Positions 7,929 through 16,536 of a stretch of 64,000 nt of DNA are shown piece after piece. The notes below the pieces were generated by a model. The model worked only from the letters and a program-made list of their open reading frames with translations. It was not told the origin of the DNA and did no database searches. Origin of the DNA: Amycolatopsis tolypomycina (GTDB lineage Bacteria > Actinomycetota > Actinomycetes > Mycobacteriales > Pseudonocardiaceae); NCBI RefSeq assembly GCF_900105945.1, contig NZ_FNSO01000004.1, positions 5,456,001 through 5,520,000 of the forward strand, read 5' to 3'. Numbering within the stretch: the stretch's first letter is position 1; each line of letters opens with the position of its first letter. The translations under genes were made by a program, and so were the position numbers.

Positions 7929-8468
7929 TCACCGCACCGCGGAATCCTTCGCTCGATAAGTCGACTTTTTCGCCTGGTTGCCGCACACCTCCATCGAGCA
8001 CCACCGCCGCGTTCCCGGGCGGGAGGTGTCCAGGAACAACGCCCCGCACCGCGGCCCCGCGCACCGCCGCACCCGGGCGAACTCCGGGGAGGTCACCAGC
8101 TCCAGCGCGTCCCGGGCCAGCAGGGCCAGCATCGCCGACGCGGGATCCGCGGCCTGCCACCGCAGTTCGCCCGACGGCGTGAGCGACGGCGCCGGGACCG
8201 GCAGTGCCGCGAACCGGTTGAGCCGTTGCCGCGTCGAGGGACGCACCGACGCCGTCAGCAGCTCGTGGATCGCCTCGCGGACCGCGCGGGCGTCCTCGGC
8301 CGACGCCGGGCGGACCGGGGTCGCGAACGGGCCGAACCGGTCGATCCACGCACCCCAGGCCGCCGCGTCCGGCAGTTCCTCCGTCTCCGACGGCGTCCCC
8401 CGGTACCGCAGTGTCCGGATGAAGTCGAGGCACCGGCGGCCCGCTCCCGAGCGGAATCTCTCCGTCAT
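7929..8468 (-). CDS. CGNR zinc-finger (ABATE) regulator
   Basis: This 179-residue protein has an N-terminal ABATE-like domain (motif CLDFIRTLRYRG) and a C-terminal CGNR zinc finger with Cys residues in RRCAGPRCGALFLD and RRWCSMEVCGNQAK, the last giving the family name. The family is presumed to bind DNA as stress-responsive regulators. ATG 8468 is chosen because TACTGT lies 7 nt upstream (leaderless). It is divergent from the MFS gene with two palindromes between them, so it probably controls that pump. Its stop abuts the stop of the MerR-HEAT gene. Confidence 0.85.
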   Translation of the reverse strand: MTERFRSGAGRRCLDFIRTLRYRGTPSETEELPDAAAWGAWIDRFGPFATPVRPASAEDARAVREAIHELLTASVRPSTRQRLNRFAALPVPAPSLTPSGELRWQAADPASAMLALLARDALELVTSPEFARVRRCAGPRCGALFLDTSRPGTRRWCSMEVCGNQAKKSTYRAKDSAVR

Positions 8469-8487
8469 ACGGGTCACAGTACGCGGG

Positions 8488-8527
8488 AACCAGTTTGACT
8501 GGTACCGTCGGGAACCGATCAAACCGG
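8488..8527. promoter_or_regulatory. Two palindromes between CGNR regulator and MFS pump
   Basis: ACCAGT-TTG-ACTGGT (8489-8503) is a perfect dyad, and GGAACC (8511-8516) pairs with GGTTCC about 6-8 bases further on. They fill the 79-bp divergent spacer, overlapping the leaderless promoter of the CGNR gene. They are plausible operators for that regulator. Confidence 0.5.
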
Positions 8528-8547
8528 TTCCACGATCTGGGGGCACG

Positions 8548-9717
8548 ATGACCGAGACCGAGCAGAAGGCCCCGCCCGGCTGGCTCGTGCTGCTGCTGGC
8601 CGTCTCCTGTGGACTGACCGTCGCCAACCTCTACTACGCCCAGCCGCTGCTCGCCGAGCTGCGGCAGACGTTCGGCGTCGGGGAGGCCGCGGCCGGCGGG
8701 GTCGTCACGGCCACCCAGATCGGGTACGCCGCCGGGATGCTGCTGCTCGTCCCGCTCGGCGACCGGCTCGAGAACCGCGGGCTCGTCGCGACGCTGCTCG
8801 CCGTCGCCTGCGCCGGGCTGGTCGGCACCGGGGTCGCGCCCGGGTTCGCCGTGCTGCTCATTGCCTCGCTGGCCGTCGGGGCGGCGTCGGTCGTCGTGCA
8901 GATCCTCATCCCGTTCGCCGCCGACCTCTCCCCCGACGCCATCCGCGGCCGGATCGTCGGGCGGGTCGTCAGCGGGCTGCTCTTCGGGATCCTGCTCTCC
9001 CGCGTGGTCGCCAGCCTGCTCGCCGAGGTGACCAGCTGGCGCGTGGTGTTCCTGATCTCGGCCGGGGCGATGGCCGCGCTCGCCGTCGTGCTGCGCTTCA
9101 TCCTGCCGCCCCGGGCACCCAAGACCGACGTCCGGTACGGCGAGCTGCTCCGCTCGACGTTCGCGATGGCCCGGAAGTACCCGGCCCTGCGCCACCGCGC
9201 CCTCTACCAGTCGGCGATGTTCGGGGCGTTCAGCGCGTTCTGGACGACCATCGCGTTCGTCCTCACCGCGCCGCCGTTCAACTACTCCCAGCTGGGCGTG
9301 GGTCTTTTCGCGCTGGCGGGCGCGGCCGGGGCGGCAGTGGCGCCGCTGGCCGGGCGCTGGTCGGACCACGGCCACGGCCGCCGGCTCACCGCGGGCGCGT
9401 TCGTGCTCTGCGCCGCCGCCTTCGCGCTGGCGGGGTTCGGCGCGCACAGCGTCATCCTGCTGGCGATCGCCGCGATCGCCATCGACACGGCGGTCCAGGC
9501 GACGCTGGTGACCGGCCAGCACGTGATCTACCAGCTCGACCCGGCGGCCCGCGCCCGCGTCAACAGCGTGTACCTGGGCACGTTCTTCATCGGCGGCGCA
9601 ATCGGTTCCCAGGCGGGATCGATCGCCTACCACCTGGGCGGCTGGACGGCGGTCGTCGTGTTCGCCGGCGTGCTGCCGCTGCTCGGCCTGGCCGGGATGA
9701 CCCGCACCCGCGTCTAG
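8548..9717 (+). CDS. MFS transporter
   Basis: This 389-residue integral membrane protein has about 12 hydrophobic segments. It begins GWLVLLLAVSCGLTVANLYYAQPLLAEL, matching the drug/sugar MFS subfamily of YgaY/YtbD-like exporters. The cytoplasmic loop between segments 2 and 3 carries the charged motif GDRLENRG (motif A variant). The start ATG 8548 follows GGGGGCACG. The gene is divergent from a CGNR regulator and overlaps the stop of the MerR gene behind it by 4 bp. Export of a small toxic compound is likely; the substrate is unknown. Confidence 0.88.
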   Translation: MTETEQKAPPGWLVLLLAVSCGLTVANLYYAQPLLAELRQTFGVGEAAAGGVVTATQIGYAAGMLLLVPLGDRLENRGLVATLLAVACAGLVGTGVAPGFAVLLIASLAVGAASVVVQILIPFAADLSPDAIRGRIVGRVVSGLLFGILLSRVVASLLAEVTSWRVVFLISAGAMAALAVVLRFILPPRAPKTDVRYGELLRSTFAMARKYPALRHRALYQSAMFGAFSAFWTTIAFVLTAPPFNYSQLGVGLFALAGAAGAAVAPLAGRWSDHGHGRRLTAGAFVLCAAAFALAGFGAHSVILLAIAAIAIDTAVQATLVTGQHVIYQLDPAARARVNSVYLGTFFIGGAIGSQAGSIAYHLGGWTAVVVFAGVLPLLGLAGMTRTRV

Positions 9718-10064
9718 CGCCGGTCGCCGATGATCGTGTCGAGGTTGGCGCGGGTGGTTTCCAGCTCGCCGATCGCCGCGTCGAGCCGGCTCCGCTGCTG
9801 CCGCAGCGCGTCGGCGAGCTCCGGGCAGTCCGGCGTCAACCAGCCGTCCTCGTCGACGAGGCACGGCAGGACCTCCAGGATCTGCGCGGTGTTCAGCCCG
9901 GCCGCGAGCAGGATCCTGATCCGCCGCACCGCCGCCACGTCGGCCTCGCCGTAGACGCGGTAGCCGCTGGGCCGCCGCTCCGGCGTCAGCAGGCCCTGCT
10001 TTTCGTAGTACCGCAGTGCGCGTTCGCTGACGCCCGTGCGCCGGGCGAGCTCCCCGATCCGCAT
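9714..10064 (-). CDS. MerR-family regulator
   Basis: This 116-residue regulator has the canonical MerR helix-turn-helix MRIGELARRTGVSERALRYYEKQGLL (residues 1-26), a wing with SGYRVYGEADVAAVRRI, and a C-terminal coiled helix (QQRSRLDAAIGELETTRANLDTI). It has only the Cys pair of CLVDEDGWLTPDCPELA in the effector region, so metal, redox or organic inducers are all possible. ATG 10064 starts exactly at the conserved MRIGEL; an upstream in-frame start exists but would add 12 unconserved residues. The divergent imine-reductase-like gene carries a MerR-type promoter, so it is the probable target. Confidence 0.88.
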   Translation of the reverse strand: MRIGELARRTGVSERALRYYEKQGLLTPERRPSGYRVYGEADVAAVRRIRILLAAGLNTAQILEVLPCLVDEDGWLTPDCPELADALRQQRSRLDAAIGELETTRANLDTIIGDRR

Positions 10065-10077
10065 CCGCACCCCCGGA

Positions 10078-10110
10078 CTTGACTCTGACGTCAATGTCAA
10101 GGTTTAGCTT
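10078..10110 (+). promoter_or_regulatory. MerR-type promoter of imine-reductase gene
   Basis: TTGACT (10079-10084) and TAGCTT (10105-10110) are separated by 20 bp. The spacer region carries the dyad CTTGAC / GTCAAG (10078-10083 and 10096-10101). TAGCTT is 7 nt from the ATG at 10118, so the activated mRNA would be leaderless. The long spacer and dyad match MerR activation, and the merR gene is divergent and adjacent. Confidence 0.75.
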
Positions 10111-10117
10111 AGCCGCC

Positions 10118-10987
10118 ATGACCTCCGTGACCGTCCTCGGACTGGGCCCCATGGGCCGCGCCCTCGCCGCCGCGTTCATCGCCGCCGGCCACCCGGCCAC
10201 CGTGTGGAACCGCAGTCCCGGCAAGGAAAACGGCCTTCGAGCCGCCGTCGCCGGAACTGCCGCCGAAGCGATCGCGGCCAGTCCGCTCGTCGTCGTCTGC
10301 GTGCGGGATTATGCCGCGGTGCACGCGATCCTCGACGTCGAAGCACTCAAGGGCCGCACCCTGGTGAACGTCACCGGCGGCTCGCCCGCGCAAGCCCGCG
10401 AGCTGGCTTGCTGGGCCGCGGAGCACGGAATCGGTTACCTCGACGGCGTGATTGTCGCGACGACCGACGCCATCGGCGGCCCGGACGCCACGCTGTTCTT
10501 CAGTGGCCCGGCCGACGTCTACGAAAAGCACCACCACACCCTCGCCGCGCTCGGCGGGAACCCGGCCCACCTCGGCGAAGACCCCGGCCGGGCCGCCGCG
10601 TTCGACGCGTCGCTGCAGGACATGCTGTGGACGTCGATGAGCGGCGTCGTCCACATGTTCGCCCTCGCCGAAGCCGAGCGCATCGACGCCACCGACATCG
10701 CCGGCCACGCGAAGGCGCTGCTCGGCTTCTTCCCGGACATGATCGACTTCCTCGCCGGCCAGGTCGCGGCCGGCAGCTACCCCGGCGACGCGGGCACGCT
10801 CGACGCCACCGCGGCCACGATGGACCACGTCCTCGCCGCCGCCCGGGCGAGGAACCTCGACAACGGCGTCCTGTCCGCGGCCCGCGCCGAAGTGCAGCGG
10901 GCCATCGACACCGGGCACGGCAGCGACGGCTTCGGCCGGCTCGCCGCGCTCCTGCTCAGTGACGCGGCCGCAGGGAGTGCTTCGTGA
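10118..10987 (+). CDS. NAD(P)-dependent imine reductase-like oxidoreductase
   Basis: This 289-residue protein has a Rossmann motif GLGPMGRALAAAF (residues 8-20) with VWNRSPGK after strand 2, which favours NADPH. The C-terminal helical domain has the imine-reductase pattern AFDASLQDMLWTSMSGVVHMFALAEAE. Asp168 occupies the position of the proton-donating Asp or Tyr of imine reductases. It is related to beta-hydroxyacid dehydrogenases but lacks their catalytic Lys context. It likely reduces a cyclic imine or similar C=N/C=O substrate, perhaps as detoxification given the MerR control. Its 3' end overlaps the convergent haloperoxidase-like gene by 32 bp. Confidence 0.85.
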   Translation: MTSVTVLGLGPMGRALAAAFIAAGHPATVWNRSPGKENGLRAAVAGTAAEAIAASPLVVVCVRDYAAVHAILDVEALKGRTLVNVTGGSPAQARELACWAAEHGIGYLDGVIVATTDAIGGPDATLFFSGPADVYEKHHHTLAALGGNPAHLGEDPGRAAAFDASLQDMLWTSMSGVVHMFALAEAERIDATDIAGHAKALLGFFPDMIDFLAGQVAAGSYPGDAGTLDATAATMDHVLAAARARNLDNGVLSAARAEVQRAIDTGHGSDGFGRLAALLLSDAAAGSAS

Positions 10988-12206
10988 TGTACTTGCCCAC
11001 GCCCGTGCCGAGCGTCGTGCCGTCGACGTCGGCGGAACGGAAGTGGATGCCCGCCCAGATACGGGCTCCGATCACTTCGGCGGTCGCCTGGGAGAAGCGC
11101 TCGAAGTGGCGTGTGGTGCCGCTGTCGACGCTGTAGGCGCTGAACGAAACCCTGTCCCGGCCGAAGAAGTGCTGGTACGCCGTCATCTGCGCGGCGGTGC
11201 GGCAGGTGTGGCCGGACGGGTAGTCGGGGTTCGGCGGGGTGACCACCAGCGGCGTCCAGCCCGGATCCGCCTCCGTGGCCGGGTTCCCGTCGGCCGCGGC
11301 GAGCCGGACGGCGGTGACCGGCCGCCAGAAGTGCCAGAACTCCTTGTCGTTCGCGCAGGCGATCGCGCCGTCCGTGCCGGCGAAGTCCGCCAATGCGTAG
11401 AGGCGCGCGGTGTCCAGCACGCCGAGCCGCTGGGTGACCGCGAGGTCGCGCTTCATCCCCCAGCTGACGGACCGCCGGTCGTGCCACCAGAGCGCCGCGT
11501 CGGTCTGGTCCGCGGTGCGGGCCGTGCTCGTCGCCGAGCCGAGCCGCTTGACCTCCTCGAAATCGCGGGTGTACGCCCGGCTCGTGAGCGACGGCGGCCC
11601 CGGCGTGCGGAACATCGTCGCGTCCGGAATGGCGAACGGCTTCAGGAAACCGACCCAGGCGCCCGTGTTCTCGAAGGCGGGCGGGGTCGGGCGGTACTGC
11701 CCCGGCTCGGTGCCGACGGTCCAGAGCCGCGGGTCGAAGGCCCCGTCGTGCTGCCGGGCGGCGAGCATCGCGGCGGCCGCCTCGGCGCCGACCCGGATGC
11801 CGCCGCGCTTCGCCGGCCCGTCCGGGAGGCCGGCCAGCCACTCGTCGTACTGGACGCGCAGCCTTTCCCGCTGTTCCGGGAAAATCGCGTCCAGCACGCG
11901 GTGGGCGGCCGTGCCGACGGCGGCGTCCGCCGACTCCCGGCCGGTGGCCCGCGGGGCGGTGAGGTAGGGCTCGTACGGCGTCCCCTCGATCGCGTTCACC
12001 GCGTCGTAGACCGCCCCGCTGACCATGGCGAACCCCCGCCCGGCGACCTGCGGCGGAGCCTGGTGCGCGACGTCCCAGATCGCCGTCTGCGCGTTGAGGT
12101 CCCAGACCACGACGGCGTTCGGTGCCGTGTTCGCGGCAGCGGCCGCCGCCGGTGGCGCGGTGAGAGTGAGAGCCGCGAGAACCGCGGCGCAGCGTGCCTT
12201 GACCAT
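10956..12206 (-). CDS. Secreted vanadium-haloperoxidase/PAP2-superfamily protein
   Basis: This 416-residue protein starts with a Sec-type signal peptide (residues 1-25, Ala-rich cleavage region). It carries the three phosphate/vanadate-binding motifs of the PAP2/vanadium chloroperoxidase superfamily: KEFWHFWRP (Lys288, Arg295), YPSGH (329-333, acid-base His333) and ARIWAGIH (Arg382, His388, the residue that bonds vanadate or phosphate). It could be an extracellular haloperoxidase or phosphatase; the long domain before the motifs favours the haloperoxidase-like group. ATG 12206 has GGGG 9 nt upstream; an in-frame ATG at 12218 is the alternative. It lies downstream of the NmrA gene on the same strand. 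Confidence 0.82.
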   Translation of the reverse strand: MVKARCAAVLAALTLTAPPAAAAAANTAPNAVVVWDLNAQTAIWDVAHQAPPQVAGRGFAMVSGAVYDAVNAIEGTPYEPYLTAPRATGRESADAAVGTAAHRVLDAIFPEQRERLRVQYDEWLAGLPDGPAKRGGIRVGAEAAAAMLAARQHDGAFDPRLWTVGTEPGQYRPTPPAFENTGAWVGFLKPFAIPDATMFRTPGPPSLTSRAYTRDFEEVKRLGSATSTARTADQTDAALWWHDRRSVSWGMKRDLAVTQRLGVLDTARLYALADFAGTDGAIACANDKEFWHFWRPVTAVRLAAADGNPATEADPGWTPLVVTPPNPDYPSGHTCRTAAQMTAYQHFFGRDRVSFSAYSVDSGTTRHFERFSQATAEVIGARIWAGIHFRSADVDGTTLGTGVGKYITKHSLRPRH

Positions 12207-12279
12207 AGTCAACCCCATGCGTTTCGCATCGACACCGCTACGCAACGTATCGCCACCCGTCCCGCGGAGGCAATCCCCC

Positions 12280-13110
12280 TTATGCGAAGACTGCCCGGTT
12301 CGCCTCGGCCCATTCGGCGTACGTCGTGCCCGGGCGGCCGAGCAGTTCTTCCACCACGCCGGTCGGCGCCTGCGGGTGCCGCAGCGTTTCTTCGAAGCCT
12401 TCGAGCAGCCATCCGACGGCGTCTTCCGGGACGCCGTAGGCAATCCACTGCGTGCGCTGCTCGTCCGGGCTCAGCTCACGGAACCGGATGTCCTTGCCCA
12501 GCACCGAAGCCAGGGTTTCGGCCTGCCCACGCTGGCTGATCGCCGCCGGTCCACTGAGGACATACGTGGCGCCGACGTGCCCGTCGGTCGTCAGCACCCG
12601 CGCGGCCACCGCGGCGATGTCGCCGAGGTCGATGGGGGTCGATGTCGCGTCGCCGTAGGCCAGCGCCACCTCGCCCGCCCGGACCATGGGCGCCCAGTCG
12701 AGCGTGTTGTTCATGAACATGCCGGGCCGCAGGAAGGTCCAGGCGAACCCGCCCTCCCGGACGGCCGCTTCGACGGCGGCGTACTCGTGGCCGCTCGACC
12801 CCTCGTGCTCGTCCCCGACACTGCTGCCCGACAGCGCGACGACCCGCTCGACACCGGCGTCGGAAGCCAGCTCGCAGAACCGCCGGACGGTCCGCGCCAT
12901 CGGGGCGAGGTACACCGCCGAGACGCCCTTGAGCGCCACCGGCAGGGTGGACGGCCGCGCCAGCGACCCGACGACCACCTCGGCTTCCGGTGGGAGTTGC
13001 GCGCGGTCCGGGTCCACGGTCAGCGCCCGCACGGCCACCCCCGCGGCCAGCAGTTCGTCGACCACCAGGCGGCCGACGCTGCCGGTCGCCCCTGTCACCA
13101 GGATCGTCAT
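12280..13110 (-). CDS. NmrA/SDR-type NAD(P)-binding oxidoreductase
   Basis: This 276-residue atypical short-chain dehydrogenase has the nucleotide motif VTGATGSVGRLV (residues 5-16) and the NmrA-like strands VVVGSLARP and VVALSGSSVG. There is no clear YxxxK pair, as in NmrA and quinone-oxidoreductase (QorB-like) proteins that sense NAD(P) or reduce quinones. The C-terminal half has LRPGMFMNNTLDWAP and a TYVLSGPAAISQ segment typical of the family. GAGGG precedes ATG 13110. A perfect 14-bp inverted repeat directly upstream implies tight repression, but no regulator gene is adjacent. It occupies the place after ftsQ where ftsZ is normally found. Confidence 0.88.
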   Translation of the reverse strand: MTILVTGATGSVGRLVVDELLAAGVAVRALTVDPDRAQLPPEAEVVVGSLARPSTLPVALKGVSAVYLAPMARTVRRFCELASDAGVERVVALSGSSVGDEHEGSSGHEYAAVEAAVREGGFAWTFLRPGMFMNNTLDWAPMVRAGEVALAYGDATSTPIDLGDIAAVAARVLTTDGHVGATYVLSGPAAISQRGQAETLASVLGKDIRFRELSPDEQRTQWIAYGVPEDAVGWLLEGFEETLRHPQAPTGVVEELLGRPGTTYAEWAEANRAVFA

Positions 13111-13126
13111 GAGCACCCTCCTCGTT

Positions 13127-13160
13127 CTCGTATGCCGTACGAGATAGTACGGCATACGAG
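13127..13160. promoter_or_regulatory. Perfect 14-bp inverted repeat upstream of NmrA gene
   Basis: CTCGTATGCCGTAC (13127-13140) and its exact complement (13147-13160) are separated by 6 bp, 17 bases before the start codon. The GC-poor core and long symmetry look like a TetR-, PadR- or MarR-type operator. It could also form a hairpin, but no T-run follows, so an operator is preferred. Confidence 0.75.
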
Positions 13161-13189
13161 AACTCCGGGGCACCCGGAAAACGGGAGAT

Positions 13190-14026
13190 TCAGGAAGTGA
13201 TCGTCGGCAGCTCAGGCGCCGCGACGTCGTAGACCTTGCCCTCTTGCGTCAGCAGCGCCGCCAGGACCTTGGCCTTGCGGTCCGTCTGCTCCGCGGTCCC
13301 CCAGCGGACGATCTTCCCGTTGGCCAGCGTGAACTCCACGCTCGCCGGCGTCTTCGCCGTCGCCGTCGTGACCTGCTTCAGCAGCTGCTCCGGGATCACC
13401 CCGAGCACCGCCGTCACCGCTCGGGTCACCGGGTCGTCCGCCGACACCTTCGGCAGCTTCAGCTCCGGCAGGCCCGGTGGCCGCGCCGGGATGGTCTTGA
13501 ACACCACGCCGCCGCCGTCGACGAGGTGAACTCCGTCGCCGCCGGGGCCGCTGTCGAAGAACGCGATCGCCGTGCGCTCGGTCACCGTGATCTCGACCGT
13601 GTTCGGCCACGAGCGCGACACCTCGACCGTCGCGATGCCCGGCATCGCCGCCACGCGGTCGCGGATCTCGTCGGTGCTCAGGCGCAGCATCGGCTTGTCC
13701 GCCGGGACCGCCGCCACCGTGCGGATCTGGTCGGCGGACACCGTGCGGGACCCGTTCACCGCGACGTCCCGCACGCCGAGCATCGAGCTGAAGAACAGCA
13801 GGTACACCAGCGCCACCACGGTGAGCACCGAAAGCAGCGCGACCCACCGGCGGCGGATCTCCACCTGCCGGTTGGGCCGGTTGCGCGGTGACGGCCGCGC
13901 GGCGGCGGCGCGGGTCCGGCGGCGCTCCTCCTCGGAGCGCCGCCCCCGCCGTTGCCGGGCCAGGGAGGCGCGATCCTCTTCCGCGGCGGAGGAGGACGGC
14001 GGGCGGCGTTCCCTGGTCGGACTCAT
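13190..14026 (-). CDS. ftsQ: Cell division protein FtsQ
   Basis: This 278-residue bitopic membrane protein has a basic cytoplasmic tail (residues 1-60, many Arg), one transmembrane helix (about 62-80, VALLSVLTVVALVYLLFF), then a POTRA domain (VRDVAVNGSRTVSADQI..., residues 85-155) and the FtsQ beta domain (SWPNTVEITVTERTAIAFF). It belongs to the divisome core with FtsL/FtsB and recruits FtsW/FtsI. It is the last gene of the dcw operon here, 4 bp after murC. Normally ftsZ follows; in this window the next gene is an NmrA-type oxidoreductase. Confidence 0.95.
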   Translation of the reverse strand: MSPTRERRPPSSSAAEEDRASLARQRRGRRSEEERRRTRAAAARPSPRNRPNRQVEIRRRWVALLSVLTVVALVYLLFFSSMLGVRDVAVNGSRTVSADQIRTVAAVPADKPMLRLSTDEIRDRVAAMPGIATVEVSRSWPNTVEITVTERTAIAFFDSGPGGDGVHLVDGGGVVFKTIPARPPGLPELKLPKVSADDPVTRAVTAVLGVIPEQLLKQVTTATAKTPASVEFTLANGKIVRWGTAEQTDRKAKVLAALLTQEGKVYDVAAPELPTITS

Positions 14027-14030
14027 GGCC

Positions 14031-15419
14031 TCAGCGCTTGTCCAGCTCGGCGAGGATCTCCGGGCCCAGCTGCGTGACGTCGCCCGCGCCCATGGTCACC
14101 ACGAGGTCGCCGGGCTTGGCCAGCCCGGCCGCCAGCGGCGCCGCGACGTCGAACGCCGGCTCGTAGTGCACCGCCGCGGTCACCTTGTCGGCGATCAGCG
14201 CGCCGGTGACGCCCGGCTCGGGCTCCTCGCGCGCGCCGTAGACGTCGAGCACGACGACCTCGTCGGCCAGCGACAACGCCTCCGCGAACTCCGTCGAGAA
14301 CGTCTTGGTCCGCGAGTACAGGTGCGGCTGGAAGACGACGATCACGCGCCCGGACCCGGCCGCCGTCCGCACCGCGCGCAGCTGGGCGGCCACCTCGGTC
14401 GGGTGGTGGGCGTAGTCGTCGTAGACGCGGACGTCGCCGGCCCGGCCCTTGAACTCGAAGCGCCGCCGGACGCCGCCGAACGCCGCGAGCCCCTCGACCA
14501 TGCCCTCGACCGGCGCGCCCAGCTCGATCCCGGCCAGCAGGGCCGCGACCGCGTTGAGCGCCATGTGCTCACCCGGCACGGCGACCCGCACCGACAGCTC
14601 CGAGCCGTCGAGCAGCAGCCGCACGACCCCGCCGTCCGGCGCCGGGGCGTAGTCCAGGACCTGCGCGTCGGTGGCCGTGCGCCCGTAGCGGCGGACCCGG
14701 ACGCCCAGCTCCGCGGCCTGCTTGCCCAGTTCGTCGGCCGCGGCGTCGTCGGCGCAGACGATGAGCAGCCCGCCCGGCACGATCCGGCTGACGAACTCGG
14801 TGAAGACCTTCGTGTAGGCCTCGGCCGTGCCGTGGTGGTCGAGGTGGTCGGGCTCGACGTTCGTCACGACCGCGACCGACGGCGAATACGTCAGGAACGA
14901 GCCGTCGCTCTCGTCGGCCTCGGCGACGAAGACGCCGCCTTCGCCGTGGTGGGCGTTGGCGCCGGACTCGTTGAGGTCGCCGCCGATGGCGAACGACGGG
15001 TCGAGCCGGCAGTGCTGCAGCGCCACGGTGAGCATCGACGTCGTCGACGTCTTGCCGTGCGTGCCCGCGATACAGGCGACGCGGTGGCCTTCCATCAGCC
15101 CGGCCAGCGCCTGGGCCCGGTGCAGCACCGGGATCCCGGCTTCGCGCGCCGCGGCCAGCTCGGGGTTCGTCTCCTTGATCGCCGTCGAGACGACGACCGC
15201 GGACGGCGGCTGCGAAAGCGCGGCGATGTTCGAGGCGGCCTGGCCGACGAACAGCTCGGCGCCCTGGGCCCGCAGCGACAGCAGCGCGCGCGACTCCTTG
15301 GCGTCCGAACCGGAGACGAAAGCCCCGCGCGCCAGCAGGATCCGCGCGATGCCGGACATCCCGGCGCCGCCGATCCCGATCAGGTGCGCCCGGCGCAGCT
15401 CTTCGGGCAACTCAGGCAC
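14031..15419 (-). CDS. murC: UDP-N-acetylmuramate-L-alanine ligase
   Basis: This 462-residue cytoplasmic Mur ligase adds L-Ala to UDP-MurNAc. It starts with the Rossmann motif [13 protein letters not shown] (residues 14-26) that binds the UDP-sugar. It has the ATP P-loop [12 protein letters not shown] (about residue 118), EADESDGS with the catalytic Glu region, [13 protein letters not shown] with the Mg2+-binding His, and a C-terminal [10 protein letters not shown] motif specific to MurC. The GTG start at 15419 lies 8 bp inside the end of murG. It sits between murG and ftsQ in the dcw order. Confidence 0.97.
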   Translation of the reverse strand: MPELPEELRRAHLIGIGGAGMSGIARILLARGAFVSGSDAKESRALLSLRAQGAELFVGQAASNIAALSQPPSAVVVSTAIKETNPELAAAREAGIPVLHRAQALAGLMEGHRVACIAGTHGKTSTTSMLTVALQHCRLDPSFAIGGDLNESGANAHHGEGGVFVAEADESDGSFLTYSPSVAVVTNVEPDHLDHHGTAEAYTKVFTEFVSRIVPGGLLIVCADDAAADELGKQAAELGVRVRRYGRTATDAQVLDYAPAPDGGVVRLLLDGSELSVRVAVPGEHMALNAVAALLAGIELGAPVEGMVEGLAAFGGVRRRFEFKGRAGDVRVYDDYAHHPTEVAAQLRAVRTAAGSGRVIVVFQPHLYSRTKTFSTEFAEALSLADEVVVLDVYGAREEPEPGVTGALIADKVTAAVHYEPAFDVAAPLAAGLAKPGDLVVTMGAGDVTQLGPEILAELDKR

Positions 15420-16536
15420 GGGCGGCCTCCAAAACGATCCGGGCGAGGGTTTCGTCGGCTTCGCGGTGGCCCATGCCGACCGCCGCCGCGCCCATCTTCG
15501 CGACGCGGTCGGCGTCGGTGACCAGCGGGACGACCAGCTCGGCGACCTTGGCCGGGCTGAGGTCGGCGTCGTCGATCATCAGCGCGGCCCCGGCGTCGAC
15601 GGCCGGCCGGCCGTTGGTGGCCTGCTCGCCGTTGCCGATCGGCAGCGGGACGAACACCGCGGGCAGCCCGACCGAGGTCACCTCGGCGACGGTCATCGCA
15701 CCCGAGCGGCAGATCGCGACGTCGGCGGCGGCGTAGGCCAGGTCCATCCGCTCCAGGTACGGCACCGGCACGTACGCCGGCTTGCCCGGGAACTCCTGCA
15801 CGACCAGCGTGTTCTTCGGCCCGTGCGCGTGCAGGACGCCGACGCCGGCGTCCGCCAGGTCCTTCGCCGCGCCGGACACGGCCGCGTTGATCGACTGCGC
15901 GCCCTGCGAACCGCCGAAGACCAGCAGCGTCGGCGCGTCCGGGTCGAGGCCGAAGAACTCGCGCGCCTCGGCCCGCAGCGCGGGCCGGTCCAGCGCCGTG
16001 ATCGACCGCCGCAGCGGGATCCCGACGACCTCGGCCTTCGGCAGCGGCGTCCCCGGGACGGCGACCGCGACCCGCGCGGCGAACCGGGCGCCGACCTTGT
16101 TCGCCAGGCCGGCCGACTTGTTGGCCTCATGCACGACGATCGGGACGCGCCCGCGCGCGGCCAGGTAGGCGGGCAGGGCGACGTACCCGCCGAAGCCGAC
16201 GACGACGTCCGCGCCGACTCGGTCGAGGACCTCGCGGGTCTTGCGCACCGAGTCGCGGACCTTCAGCGGCAGCTTGACCAGCTCCGGCGTCGGCTTGCGC
16301 GGCAACGGCACCGGCGGGATCAGCTCGAGGGGGTAGCCGCGGGCCGGGACCAGCTTGTTCTCCAGGCCGCGCTCGGTGCCGAGGGCGACGACCGTCGCGT
16401 CGGGGCGCAGCCGCATGACGGCGTCGGCCAGGGCGAGGGCGGGTTCGATGTGTCCTGCGGTGCCACCTCCGGCGACCACGACCACGGGCGCCTTGCCCGC
16501 GGCGGCTCGCTCGGTTCCCTTGACGGGCTTACTCAC
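15412..16536 (-). CDS. murG: UDP-GlcNAc:lipid I GlcNAc transferase MurG
   Basis: This 374-residue membrane-associated GT28 glycosyltransferase makes lipid II. The N-terminal loop [17 protein letters not shown] contains the His that contacts the acceptor. [14 protein letters not shown] and [12 protein letters not shown] follow, and the C-terminal domain has [13 protein letters not shown], binding UDP-GlcNAc, plus [28 protein letters not shown] overlap joins it to the end of ftsW (stop 16533-16535), consistent with coupled translation. Confidence 0.97.
   Translation of the reverse strand: MSKPVKGTERAAAGKAPVVVVAGGGTAGHIEPALALADAVMRLRPDATVVALGTERGLENKLVPARGYPLELIPPVPLPRKPTPELVKLPLKVRDSVRKTREVLDRVGADVVVGFGGYVALPAYLAARGRVPIVVHEANKSAGLANKVGARFAARVAVAVPGTPLPKAEVVGIPLRRSITALDRPALRAEAREFFGLDPDAPTLLVFGGSQGAQSINAAVSGAAKDLADAGVGVLHAHGPKNTLVVQEFPGKPAYVPVPYLERMDLAYAAADVAICRSGAMTVAEVTSVGLPAVFVPLPIGNGEQATNGRPAVDAGAALMIDDADLSPAKVAELVVPLVTDADRVAKMGAAAVGMGHREADETLARIVLEAARA

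Noticed and set aside
7897..10224. 775-codon open frame on the minus strand
   Set aside because: Covers the MFS and CGNR genes and the MerR gene in the wrong frame; composition is shadow-like.
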